A stretch of DNA of 64,000 nt from Spartobacteria bacterium (lineage in GTDB: Bacteria; Verrucomicrobiota; Verrucomicrobiia; Chthoniobacterales; Chthoniobacteraceae): positions 62,001-126,000 of the forward strand of contig JAJPJG010000031.1 of the NCBI GenBank assembly GCA_021324395.1, in the 5' to 3' direction. Below the pieces are notes generated by a model. It saw nothing but the letters and a program-made list of their open reading frames with translations, made no database searches and had not been told where the DNA came from. This document shows, piece after piece, positions 18,776-27,193 of the stretch. Position numbers and translations under genes: made by a program. The first letter of the stretch is position 1, and every line of letters starts with the position of its first letter.

Positions 18776-20146
18776 TCACTCTCCGGGCGCTCCCGACGGC
18801 GAGCTGGCTGGCGGAGGATTGCCCGCGGCGCGGTTGGGGCCGAAGCATTTTGCGCAGAGCCACCGGGTCAAAAAGAGCATCGCGAAGAAAAAGACGATCA
18901 ACTGCGCGATCCGCAGCGCGATATGGTTCATCCGGCGCTGGGTGAACGCCTCGACCTCGGACATCCGGGCGTTGAACGCGGAAGCCGATTCGAGCTGGAG
19001 CGAGGAATCGACAAACAGCCGCGCCTCCCGCGCCATCCCGGTCGCTTTCTCGAAAACCGGCCCGTATTCCGTGATATCAAACGGCCGGCCCGGCGCCTTC
19101 GGCGTTTCGCCCGGCACCGGCGGTGCATTGATCGTGTGCATCAACTGGTCGAACGCCGTAAAGGTCCCGGTGAGAGTCTCGCCGGTTTGCCGCGCCTCCA
19201 CCACCAGCGCCTTTCCGTTCACCGTGATCTGGTTCACCTGATCGAGCGTCTTTTGAAATTCCTCCTGCCTTTGGTCGAGCTTCCTTGTTTCTTCCGCGAC
19301 GGTGTTCGACACCTGCTCGACCGACGCGAGCGTCCGCTGCAGCTCGGGATTTTCCAGCACCGCCTGCACGGTGCGCTCGGTCTGCCATTGCAGCAGCCGC
19401 GGCATCCGCTCGGTGTAAAAGAGCGCCTGTTCCCCGAAATCGGTGACGGTTTGAATGGAGCGATTCGCCTCGCCGATCTGCGCGAAGAGGCCCTTCACCA
19501 CCGGGTTCTGCTGCTCCACTCCGGCGCGCGCCTTCGCGAAATCATCGAAGCGCACGAACGGCAGCAGGCCGACGTCCTTGTGATGGGAGCGCCATTCGCG
19601 AATCAGCTTTTTCGTCTCACTGATCTCCGCCGGGGTCAGGAATCTCCCCGCCAGTTCCCACACCTCCACATAGGCATCGCTGAAGATCTTGATCACCGGC
19701 GCGCTATGGTCCGTGCCGAGGATTTTTTGCGCGCGCCCTTCCTCGACCCAGTTCATTTTTTGCAGCGTCACCACGACGCAAAGATCGAGCAACTGTCCGA
19801 GCGGATTCGGGCTCGCGGCGATGTCGTAAACCGACGTCGAGCTATGCAGCTTCAGCCGGAGCGCCTGCTTCCGCGCCTCGTAGTCGGGGTTATCCTTCGC
19901 GGCCTTGTCGCACGCATCCGAGAGATAAGTGACATAGCGGTCCGCAAAGCCTTTGGTGGCCTGGTCGATTTCCTTCAAGCGTGCCGCCGTCGCCGCCTGT
20001 GCTTCCCGCGATTTCGACTTGGATTTGAAAAGGCTGAACTCGGCCCGGGCCGGCGGCGACCCGGAAACGAGCAGCGCCATCGCCAGCAAAAGCGAAAATC
20101 CCGCCGACCTGCGCACTCCGGTCAAGGTGAGATCGTCGGCATTCAT
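18776..20146 (-). CDS. Hypothetical exported coiled-coil protein with C-terminal membrane anchor
   Basis: A 456-residue protein with a signal peptide (about 1-36, ending ARA-EFS) and a strongly hydrophobic segment at about 408-430, followed by a short Pro/Ser-rich tail. The middle is mostly helical; residues ~270-330 (RTLASVEQVSNTVAEETRK and following) have the look of a coiled coil. The likely topology is a large periplasmic domain anchored by its C-terminal helix. No catalytic motif or family is recognised. The downstream gene in the same direction is leuA, 241 bp away, with the composite stem-loop between them. Function unknown; an envelope-associated structural role is only a guess. Confidence 0.65.
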   Translation of the reverse strand: MNADDLTLTGVRRSAGFSLLLAMALLVSGSPPARAEFSLFKSKSKSREAQAATAARLKEIDQATKGFADRYVTYLSDACDKAAKDNPDYEARKQALRLKLHSSTSVYDIAASPNPLGQLLDLCVVVTLQKMNWVEEGRAQKILGTDHSAPVIKIFSDAYVEVWELAGRFLTPAEISETKKLIREWRSHHKDVGLLPFVRFDDFAKARAGVEQQNPVVKGLFAQIGEANRSIQTVTDFGEQALFYTERMPRLLQWQTERTVQAVLENPELQRTLASVEQVSNTVAEETRKLDQRQEEFQKTLDQVNQITVNGKALVVEARQTGETLTGTFTAFDQLMHTINAPPVPGETPKAPGRPFDITEYGPVFEKATGMAREARLFVDSSLQLESASAFNARMSEVEAFTQRRMNHIALRIAQLIVFFFAMLFLTRWLCAKCFGPNRAAGNPPPASSPSGAPGE

Positions 20147-20249
20147 TCGTCGGAAACAAAAGCGGGCGCCCGCAGGCGGTTCCGCCGCCCATCTTCCCCG
20201 CAGCGAAAAGCCATCGCCTATCGGACCTTGGTCTTACGAAGCGGGCTGA

Positions 20250-20372
20250 TCAAATTTCCTCATCGGATACCAACTTGGATGGAATGCTGCCGACATCGGA
20301 TTGGGCCGCCCATTCCACGGTTTCGATCTTGGCTACTCGATGTTTAATGCCGGCAAGTTCTTGCTCTGACAT
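20250..20372 (-). CDS. Possible 40-residue ORF downstream of the HNH gene
   Basis: An open frame of 40 codons beginning MSEQELAG and ending SDEEI, acidic and without recognisable domain. It starts 73 bp after the HNH endonuclease gene ends and runs the same way. The composition is plausible for protein but length is too short to judge, and it could be the remnant of a larger gene in a small acquired segment. Confidence 0.25.
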   Translation of the reverse strand: MSEQELAGIKHRVAKIETVEWAAQSDVGSIPSKLVSDEEI

Positions 20373-20445
20373 ATCTAGGTTATGCGCCTCAGCGTAATAA
20401 GGATCGATCCTCAACTCCTAGTAGTAAAAGACGCGAACGCCGAGG

Positions 20446-21360
20446 TTAGTTTCCTAAAAAGCGGTTATTTTGATGCCACTCTAGGAACGCGGAAGATGGC
20501 ATTTCACGTTCATTGGATGGAAGAACCATTAGCTCTCTGCCATGAAGCGCATAGTAATCACGGCCGTTAGAATACTCCTCACGAATCCTCTTACTTACCT
20601 CGACTCTTAGGTCGTTAGTTACCGTCATATAACCGCTGTCGAAGAGGGTATGCAGATCTGATCGAAGAAAGAGACCATTCGAAATCTCATGTGGTCCTTC
20701 ATTTGCGTAGGGTTTAATATGTGCTGCTTGCAGCACCGGAAGTGTGCGCTCTCCTGTAATAGCACAACGCCGGTGGTAAGCTTCCATCACGACGACCCGA
20801 AATCCTCCCTGTCCTAATCGAGGTCTAACGAGTCGTGGATCGCCATAGCGTGCAGCTTCCTCAAATATTACGTTATCAGTCCGATTTTGAAGCCGCAGCT
20901 GAATCTCCTCATATAAACGAGCGCCTTCGCCGGTGCTTGTATCGTAAGACTTGCCACTTACAATATTAGGAGACCAATCAAGAGGTGGCGATATTGACTC
21001 TTCATCAGAAAAGTAAAAGGGCTGAGTCAATATAGTGCAACCTATCGTAGGATTAAGTTCATTATCTTCCCGGAGTGAACTTATCTTGCTCTGAAATGCA
21101 GCTAGAGATCCCACCCCATTTGCATTTCCAAATACATCCCACGCTAGACTGAGTGGTAGTGGTGTGTGCCGCAAAAAAAATGCCCCGCCTACTATCCGGT
21201 TTTGTGGATACCTTGTCTTAAATAAGAATAATTCGCCCGGCACAATTGCACGAAACTCAGCAACGCTCCGTGGACGCCAGAAGTTCATTTCTTCTGCTTG
21301 TCTTGCACGGAGAAATTCAAACCAATCACTATCAGTGATGCCTATATAGAGTTTCATCAA
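20446..21360 (-). CDS. HNH endonuclease
   Basis: A 304-residue protein whose C-terminal part (about 195-260) is an HNH_2-type nuclease domain: the block RRCAITGE, then AAHIKP with the first catalytic His, then ISNGLFLRSDLHTLFD with Asn and the last His. The N-terminal ~190 residues are a separate domain of the sort that often accompanies putative restriction endonucleases. Base composition is clearly more AT-rich than flanking genes, with codons such as ATA and AGA, suggesting recent transfer. No methyltransferase is adjacent, so it may be a solitary modification-dependent or defence nuclease. A PIN-domain remnant lies just upstream. Confidence 0.8.
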   Translation of the reverse strand: MMKLYIGITDSDWFEFLRARQAEEMNFWRPRSVAEFRAIVPGELFLFKTRYPQNRIVGGAFFLRHTPLPLSLAWDVFGNANGVGSLAAFQSKISSLREDNELNPTIGCTILTQPFYFSDEESISPPLDWSPNIVSGKSYDTSTGEGARLYEEIQLRLQNRTDNVIFEEAARYGDPRLVRPRLGQGGFRVVVMEAYHRRCAITGERTLPVLQAAHIKPYANEGPHEISNGLFLRSDLHTLFDSGYMTVTNDLRVEVSKRIREEYSNGRDYYALHGRELMVLPSNEREMPSSAFLEWHQNNRFLGN

Positions 21361-21412
21361 GGATGATAGGTAATCGCGACTATTACGGACCTTTTCAAAG
21401 AAATACGATCTT

Positions 21413-21700
21413 CTAATTCCTCGACGCTGTATCCAGTGATTGCGTTAGCCCGGGGGCGGCGGTGTGGAGGCGGGTGTCTACGGTGATGAGTTTTTGGCCG
21501 TGGTGGCGGGCGATAGCGAGGAAGCGCGCGTCGCAGGCGCTAATGTGATGTTGCACGCCGATTTGCAGGACGTCGGTGTGGGCGGCGTTGTCGAGTTTCG
21601 ACTCGAAGAGCTTTTCGGCGGCGGCGAGGACGGTGTTAAGTCCCCGGCGAAAGCAGGGAAAGCGGGACAGATTTGGCCCATATCGAATGATGTAAGGCTC
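21413..21700 (-). pseudogene. PIN-domain (VapC-like) C-terminal remnant
   Basis: The minus strand frame from 21700 down to the TAG at 21413 encodes the C-terminal part of a PIN ribonuclease domain: CDARFLAIARHHGQKLITVDTRL is the typical alpha-helix with conserved Asp followed by the strand carrying the next Asp. No ATG, GTG or TTG precedes the conserved region and a TAA closes the frame upstream, while the N-terminal acidic residues are missing. It therefore looks like a broken toxin gene. No antitoxin frame is seen beside it. Confidence 0.45.
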
Positions 21701-21739
21701 TTAATACGAGGCATGTCCATATTTTACCTCACGGGCGAC

Positions 21740-21970
21740 GAGTTCTCCCCTTGGGGGAATGTCTGCGCCCTTTGGGGAGGGGTGTTGCCCCTGCGGGATA
21801 GCGGTTTCCCCCGAGGGGAAAAGTGTTTTCCCCTCGGTTCCCGGACTGCTCCCGGAAGGGAGAAGTGTGCTCCCGGCGGGACAGGGGTCGTCCCCTTGGG
21901 GCGCGATGTTTTCCCCAAGGGGCGACGACTGTTCCCTGCGGGGCGATGTGTGCGTCAGCAGGGGGATTTT
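21740..21970. repeat. 21-bp tandem array with palindromic cores, array 1 (about 11 units)
   Basis: Eleven diverged units of exactly 21 bp, registering at 21740, 21761, 21782 and so on to 21950. Most contain a short dyad such as TCCCCTTGGGG or TTCCCCAAGGGG at the same place in the unit. Because the period is seven codons, every frame reads as a heptad repeat; on the + strand units read like VFPKGRR and LFPAGRC. There are no spacers, so it is not a CRISPR array. It begins 19 bp after the 3' end of the minus-strand gene at 21990-22394. Confidence 0.8.
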
Positions 21971-21989
21971 GCCGAAAAAACGGCGAAGG

Positions 21990-22394
21990 TTACGGCTTCG
22001 CAGTGACGGGGGCTGTTCCCGTCGGGGCGGTCTTGGCGCCGCGTGCTGCTTCGTTGATCATCCCGCCGCGAAGCTGCCGGAGTTGATGGCTCAAATGGGC
22101 GTCCTCGCCGAGTTCGCTGATGAGCGCCTCGGCGGCGCTGCTCGCCTCGGTGTAGTAATCGCCGGTCGCCGCCTGCGAAAGGTCGGTCGCTTCCATCCAT
22201 TCGGCCTTTTTCTGCGTTTGGTTGGCTTCGGCCTTGGTCGCGGCGTCCTGCTTGGCGGTGAGCACGGCGATGCGCTTGGCGAGGTTGAGGCCCTTGTCGG
22301 TTTTTGCCACGGCGGCGGCGGTATCGGGCGCGCCGTAGATTTCGAGGATGCGGTCGCCAAAGGCGCGTTGCTGGTCTTCAGTGAGTTTTGCCAT
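21990..22394 (-). CDS. Hypothetical helical protein next to 21-bp array
   Basis: A 134-residue protein from the ATG complementary to 22392-22394 (MAKLTEDQ). It is rich in Ala, Glu, Lys and Gln and predicted almost wholly helical, with no signal peptide. Conserved-looking blocks are ILEIYGAPDTAAAVAKT near the start and ATGDYYTEASSAAEALISELGE in the second half. An upstream in-frame ATG at 22442 overlaps the region before the regulator gene and adds unlikely residues. It faces the 21-bp tandem array with its 3' end 19 bp away. I do not recognise a family; its pairing with the array suggests it may be part of a repeated genomic module. Confidence 0.6.
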   Translation of the reverse strand: MAKLTEDQQRAFGDRILEIYGAPDTAAAVAKTDKGLNLAKRIAVLTAKQDAATKAEANQTQKKAEWMEATDLSQAATGDYYTEASSAAEALISELGEDAHLSHQLRQLRGGMINEAARGAKTAPTGTAPVTAKP

Positions 22395-22576
22395 AGTGCG
22401 GCAGAGATAAGCATGAAACGCCGGCGGCTGTCTGTCGGTCACGGTGCTTCTTTTTTCGGGCCGGTTTGCTTAGGGGCGAAAGCATGGTTCTCAGGGTTTG
22501 CGCCGTCCGGGGTTTTTTCGGCTTGCAACATCGCACATCGCTAGTTTTACTCCCGTTTTTCCGCCGGACGGTTGTG

Positions 22577-23281
22577 ATGAATACCGAAGATGTTGCACGA
22601 GAGCGTGTGTTGATCGTATCGGGCGTTCCCTTGATACGGCGGGGCGTGTCGTCGCTGATCACGGAGTCGGGGCGATACGAGATTTGCGGCGAAGCGCTCA
22701 ATGCGCACACAGCGCGGATGCTTTGCGAGAATGAAAAACCGGATCTGATCGTGCAGCACGCGTATCCGGTGCTCGGCGAGGCGATGTTGCTGCTGCGGGA
22801 TTTTGCGCGGCTGCACCGGCGGGCGCGGACGCTGGTGATCGCGCCGACGGAAGACGCGGCGATCATCCAGCGGATGTTTTCCGCGGGGGCGCGCGGATAT
22901 ATCCGATTCGACGACGGCGATGTATTGGCGGCGCTCGATGCGCTCGCAGCGGGCGAGGTGTTCCTGGATGCGCACGTGCAACGGACGCTGGTGCGCGATT
23001 TCGTAAGCGGCGAACTGCGGACGCGGACGAGCGCGATCGACCGGCTCACGCCGCGGGAGCTGTGCGTCTTTGAACTCATCGCGCGCGGACACGACACGCG
23101 CAGTATCGCGGCGAAGATGTGCATCAGCACGAAAACGGTGGAGACGCACCGCGGAAAAATCCAGCGCAAGCTGCGGTTGAGGCGCCGGTGTGAATTGCCG
23201 CTGCGCGCGCAGCAGTGGCTGAACGGCGATGCGATGCGGATGCGGCTCGCGGGCATCCACGAGGCGACGCCGCAGCAGTAG
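22577..23281 (+). CDS. LuxR/NarL-type regulator with degenerate receiver domain
   Basis: A 234-residue protein with a receiver-like N-terminus and a clear LuxR helix-turn-helix at about 155-200 (LTPRELCVFELIARGHDTRS ... STKTVETH). The receiver fold is recognisable, but the strand that should end in the phosphoacceptor Asp reads LIVQHAYPV, with His in its place, and the N-terminal acidic pair is also missing. It is therefore unlikely to be controlled by phosphorylation and may respond to a ligand or partner, or act constitutively. The start at 22577 was chosen because the sequence before it lacks receiver similarity. Glucose dehydrogenase follows 59 bp downstream in the same direction. Confidence 0.85.
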   Translation: MNTEDVARERVLIVSGVPLIRRGVSSLITESGRYEICGEALNAHTARMLCENEKPDLIVQHAYPVLGEAMLLLRDFARLHRRARTLVIAPTEDAAIIQRMFSAGARGYIRFDDGDVLAALDALAAGEVFLDAHVQRTLVRDFVSGELRTRTSAIDRLTPRELCVFELIARGHDTRSIAAKMCISTKTVETHRGKIQRKLRLRRRCELPLRAQQWLNGDAMRMRLAGIHEATPQQ

Positions 23282-23340
23282 CGTTTTCACAAACACAAAT
23301 CCGCTCCCAATCGGCGGCGCATCCGTTAAATAGAACGCAC

Positions 23341-24459
23341 ATGAAAGCCGTCGCCGTTTTTCCGCAGAGCCGTGAGTTGCGCGTCATCGATGATCATCCG
23401 GAGCCGAAGATTTCCGCGCCGACGGAGGTGAAGCTGCGGATGCTGGAGGTCGGCGTGTGCGGGACGGACAAGGAGATTTGCCACTTCGATTACGGCACGC
23501 CGCCCAACGGGTCCGATTATCTCGTGCTCGGGCATGAATCGCTCGGCGAAGTCGTCGAGATCGGGCCGGGAGTCACGTCGCTAAAGCCAGGCGACCTTGT
23601 CGTGGTGATGGTTCGCAGGCCATGTGAGGAGCCGGGCTGCGTCGCGTGCCGGGCGGGACGGCAGGATTTTTGTTATACCGGCAAATTCAAGGAGCGCGGG
23701 ATCAATCAACTCCACGGGTTCATGGCGGAGTTCGTGGTGGACGACGAAAAATACATGTTTCGCGTGCCGCCGGAATTGCGCGGCATCGGCGTGCTGACAG
23801 AGCCGCTGACAATCGCGGAGAAAGCGCTGCGGGAGGTGAACAACGTGCAACTGCGCCTGCCGTGGGCCTGCCCGGTCGAGCCGGGAAAACCGCGCGAGTT
23901 TTGTCACAACGCGGTCGTGCTCGGCGCGGGTCCGGTCGGTCTGCTCGGCGCGATGGCGCTGGCGACGTCGGGTTTCAAGACGTTCGTCTATTCGCGCGAC
24001 GAGAAACCGAACGCCGGCTCGGACTTCGTGGAAAAAATCGGCGGCACCTACATTTCATCGAGCACGCACAACATCGAGCAGCTCGCGGAGGAAGTGGGAA
24101 ACATCGATCTCGTGTATGAAGCGACCGGCGCGTCGAAATTCGCGTTCGACACGCTGCGTGTGCTCGGGACGAATGGCGTCTACATTTTCACCGGAGTGCC
24201 CGGCCGCAAAGGGCCGATCGAGCTGGATACCGACACGATCATGCGCAATCTCGTTTTGAAAAATCAGGTTGTCTTCGGCTCGGTGAATGCGGGACGCGAC
24301 GCATATACCGGAGCGATCGAGGACCTCGCGAAATTCGAGCAGCACTGGCCCGGCGCGGCCGCGTCGCTCATCACAGGGCGTTATCCGATCACCGACGCGT
24401 CGAAGCTCGCATGCCAGGGCGTGGGCGGAATCAAGAACGTGGTGGCGATTAACCAATGA
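23341..24459 (+). CDS. Glucose 1-dehydrogenase-like zinc-dependent MDR dehydrogenase
   Basis: Medium-chain dehydrogenase of 372 residues oxidising glucose or a related aldose with NAD(P)+. Catalytic zinc ligands C40 and H65-E66, structural zinc cysteines C95, C100, C103 and C111, and a Rossmann motif VVLGAGPVGLLG near residue 195 are present. The C-terminal domain resembles the archaeal-type glucose dehydrogenase family. Downstream is a glucosidase-like gene, consistent with release and oxidation of glucose. Substrate is inferred from family only; galactose or other aldoses are possible. The stop codon lies in an intergenic repeat that forms an inverted pair. Confidence 0.82.
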   Translation: MKAVAVFPQSRELRVIDDHPEPKISAPTEVKLRMLEVGVCGTDKEICHFDYGTPPNGSDYLVLGHESLGEVVEIGPGVTSLKPGDLVVVMVRRPCEEPGCVACRAGRQDFCYTGKFKERGINQLHGFMAEFVVDDEKYMFRVPPELRGIGVLTEPLTIAEKALREVNNVQLRLPWACPVEPGKPREFCHNAVVLGAGPVGLLGAMALATSGFKTFVYSRDEKPNAGSDFVEKIGGTYISSSTHNIEQLAEEVGNIDLVYEATGASKFAFDTLRVLGTNGVYIFTGVPGRKGPIELDTDTIMRNLVLKNQVVFGSVNAGRDAYTGAIEDLAKFEQHWPGAAASLITGRYPITDASKLACQGVGGIKNVVAINQ

Positions 24460-24534
24460 CGAATTACGAATGACTAATGACCAATCGCGCGCGAACCGCT
24501 AAACTCGCCTCCCTCTGATTAGTCATTCGTCATC
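24455..24534. repeat. Intergenic inverted repeat of the ATGACGAATGAC family
   Basis: ACGAATGACTAAT (24466-24478) is the exact reverse complement of ATTAGTCATTCGT (24518-24530), a 13-bp stem with a 39-nt loop. The surrounding sequence is built of GACGAAT/GAATGAC words, and a similar run occurs at 37704-37762 between mreB and mreC. It occupies the gap between glucose dehydrogenase and the glucosidase, and overlaps the possible N-terminus of the latter. Confidence 0.6.
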
Positions 24535-24622
24535 GGACACCGATCGTTTTCCTTCACCCGAGCATCAGCGGCTCGCCGAGGATGCCGCGCGCACGCAAAA
24601 CTGGAAACGCTGGGCGCCATAT

Positions 24623-27193
24623 TTGAGCGAGCGCCAGTGGGGAACGGTGCGTGAAGATTATTCGGCGGACGGCGATGCGTGGAATTATTTCCCGCACGAA
24701 CATGCCCGCAGCCGCGCGTATCGCTGGGGCGAGGACGGACTGCTCGGTTGGAGCGACCGCGAATGCCGGCTTTGCTTTGCGGTGGCGTTGTGGAATGGGC
24801 GCGACCCGATTTTGAAAGAGCGGCTCTTCGGCCTGACGAACGCGCAGGGGAATCACGGTGAGGATGTAAAGGAGCACTATTTTTACATCGACTCGACGCC
24901 GACACATTCCTACGCGAAGGCGCTCTACAAATATCCGCAGGCGGAATTTCCCTATGCGCGTTTGGTTGCTGAAAATGCACAGCGCGGGAAAGACGAGCGG
25001 GAGTTTGAACTGGCCGATGCGGGCGTGTTCGATGAGTCGCGCTATTTCGATGTCTTCACGGAATATGCGAAAGCTGCGCCGGACGACATTTGCATCCGTT
25101 TAACCATTTGCAATCGCGGGCCGGACGCGGCGAAGATTCACGTGCTGCCGATGCTCTGGTTTCGCAACACGTGGAGCTGGGGCTGCTCGCACGAAGGCTG
25201 CACGCTCAAGCCGAGGATCGAGCAGCAGAGCGGCTCGGCGCTGATCGCGACGCAGCCGACGCTCGGCAGTTTTCATTTTGCAGTCGAAACGGAAGCGCCG
25301 TTTCTTTTCACGGAAAACGAGACGAATAACGCACGGCTTTTCTCCTCGGAAAACGCGTCGCCGTTTGTAAAAGACGCGTTTCACGAATTCGTGGTGCATG
25401 GAAAAACCGACGCGGTGAATCCGCAGCGCGTCGGAACGAAAGCGGCGGCGCATTACGCGCTGGAGATTCCGGCTCAAGGCGAAGTCGTGCTGCGCATGCG
25501 GTTGACCACGCAAAGCGCTGCGACATTCGCTGATTTCGAGAATGTCTTCGCGCAGCGCATCGCCGAGGCTGATGCGTTTTACGAAACGAAAATCCCGGAG
25601 GGCCTTTCCGCCGATCAACGCAACATCGTGCGCCAGGCTTACGCGGGGCTGCTTTGGTCGAAACAGTTTTACAACTACATCATCAAAGACTGGCTCGCGG
25701 GCGATCCCGCGATGCCGCCGCCCCCGCCGCAGCACGCGCGGACGCGGAATTTCGACTGGCAGCATCTGTTTAACAGCGACGTGATCTCAATGCCGGATAA
25801 ATGGGAATACCCGTGGTATGCGGCGTGGGATCTCGCGTTTCACATGATCCCGTTCTCACGGATCGATCCCGATTTCGCGAAGCAGCAGCTCCTGCTGTTT
25901 TTGCGTGAGTGGTATATGCATCCGAGTGGCGCGCTGCCGGCCTACGAGTGGAATTTCCGCGACGTGAATCCGCCGGTGCATGCGTGGGCCTGCTGGCGCG
26001 TTTACAAAACGAGCGCGCGTGACGGCGAGCGCGACCGGCTTTTTCTCGAGCGCGCTTTTCAAAAGCTGCTGTTAAATTTCACGTGGTGGGTCAACCGCAA
26101 GGACGTGAATGGCCGCCACATTTTTTCCGGCGGCTTTCTCGGGCTCGACAACATCGGCCTCTTCGATCGCTCCAAGCCGCTGCCGAACGGCCAGTCGCTC
26201 GCGCAGGCCGATGGCACGGCGTGGATGGCATTTTACTGCGGCACGATGCTGTCGATGGCGATCGAGCTCGCGCAGACGAATCCCGCCTATGAAGACATTG
26301 CGTCGAAATTTTTCGAGCATTTCGTGGACATTGTCGATGCGATGAATGCGATCGGCGGCGAGGGACTTTGGAACGAGGAGGACGGATTTTACTACGACCA
26401 GCTGCTCGTCGATGGCCAGGCGCTGCCGCTGCGTGTGCGCTCGATCGTCGGCGTGATTCCGCTGCTCGCGTGCGAAATTCTCGAGCAGGAAACCATCGAA
26501 AAACTTCCCGGCTTTCGCAAACGGATGCGCTGGTTCATTCACAACCGCCCCGATCTCGCCGACAACATTTCCTACATGGAAAAAAAAGATGACTGTGGCG
26601 AATCGCATGTCACGCGGCGGCTGCTGGCGATTCCATCTCGTGAGCGTCTACTGCGCGTGCTTCGCTACGTCCTGGATGAAAGCGAATTTCTTTCGCCGCA
26701 CGGCATGCGTTCACTTTCGCGGAAATACCAACAGCCGTATGTGCTCCGTTTTGACGACTCCGAGCACTGCATCAGCTACGAGCCCGCCGAGTCGCGCACA
26801 GGGTTGTTCGGCGGCAACTCGAACTGGCGCGGCCCCATCTGGTTTCCGCTCAACTATCTGCTCATCGAGGCGCTCGAGCGTTATCACCATTACTACGGCG
26901 ACGAGTTGCAGGTCGAATGTCCCGCCGGCTCCGGCAAAATGCTCAACCTCGCGGAAGTGGCCCAGGAACTAGCGCGGCGGCTCGCGGGCATTTTCGAGAT
27001 GGACGAAAATGGACGCCGTCCGTGCCACGGCGACGACGCGCGTTTCGCCGCCGATCCGCACTGGCGCGACTACCTTTTGTTTTATGAATACTTTCACGGC
27101 GAAAATGGCCGCGGACTCGGCGCAAGCCATCAAACCGGCTGGACCGCGCTTGTCACGCGCTGCCTTGGGATCATCGGCCGCATCTCGGAATGA
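24623..27193 (+). CDS. Glucosidase-like glycoside hydrolase (GH63/MGH1-like)
   Basis: A large cytosolic (no signal peptide) enzyme of at least 856 residues with an (alpha/alpha)6-barrel C-terminal half. Recognisable blocks are [13 protein letters not shown] at the start, [14 protein letters not shown] near residue 400, [20 protein letters not shown] near 435 and [16 protein letters not shown] near 735, the last typical of GH63-related mannosyl/glucosyl hydrolases. The TTG at 24623 is the only conventional start codon, yet the in-frame sequence upstream to 24503 reads like protein ([20 protein letters not shown]), so the true N-terminus is probably further left, with a rare start codon. Its end overlaps recJ by ATGA, so it is in the recJ-recG-htrA transcript. 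Confidence 0.8.
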   Translation: MSERQWGTVREDYSADGDAWNYFPHEHARSRAYRWGEDGLLGWSDRECRLCFAVALWNGRDPILKERLFGLTNAQGNHGEDVKEHYFYIDSTPTHSYAKALYKYPQAEFPYARLVAENAQRGKDEREFELADAGVFDESRYFDVFTEYAKAAPDDICIRLTICNRGPDAAKIHVLPMLWFRNTWSWGCSHEGCTLKPRIEQQSGSALIATQPTLGSFHFAVETEAPFLFTENETNNARLFSSENASPFVKDAFHEFVVHGKTDAVNPQRVGTKAAAHYALEIPAQGEVVLRMRLTTQSAATFADFENVFAQRIAEADAFYETKIPEGLSADQRNIVRQAYAGLLWSKQFYNYIIKDWLAGDPAMPPPPPQHARTRNFDWQHLFNSDVISMPDKWEYPWYAAWDLAFHMIPFSRIDPDFAKQQLLLFLREWYMHPSGALPAYEWNFRDVNPPVHAWACWRVYKTSARDGERDRLFLERAFQKLLLNFTWWVNRKDVNGRHIFSGGFLGLDNIGLFDRSKPLPNGQSLAQADGTAWMAFYCGTMLSMAIELAQTNPAYEDIASKFFEHFVDIVDAMNAIGGEGLWNEEDGFYYDQLLVDGQALPLRVRSIVGVIPLLACEILEQETIEKLPGFRKRMRWFIHNRPDLADNISYMEKKDDCGESHVTRRLLAIPSRERLLRVLRYVLDESEFLSPHGMRSLSRKYQQPYVLRFDDSEHCISYEPAESRTGLFGGNSNWRGPIWFPLNYLLIEALERYHHYYGDELQVECPAGSGKMLNLAEVAQELARRLAGIFEMDENGRRPCHGDDARFAADPHWRDYLLFYEYFHGENGRGLGASHQTGWTALVTRCLGIIGRISE

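Noticed and set aside
18752-20347. 531-codon frame antisense to the coiled-coil protein gene
   Set aside because: Arg/His-rich sequence typical of antisense frames; the opposite strand has a clear signal peptide and membrane anchor.
21740-21970. CRISPR array
   Set aside because: Units are contiguous with no unique spacers, are only 21 bp, and no cas genes are in the window.
21464-22006. 180-codon + strand frame through array 1
   Set aside because: It mixes PIN-remnant antisense with heptads from the repeats; no start signal or domain. Kept only as a repeat.
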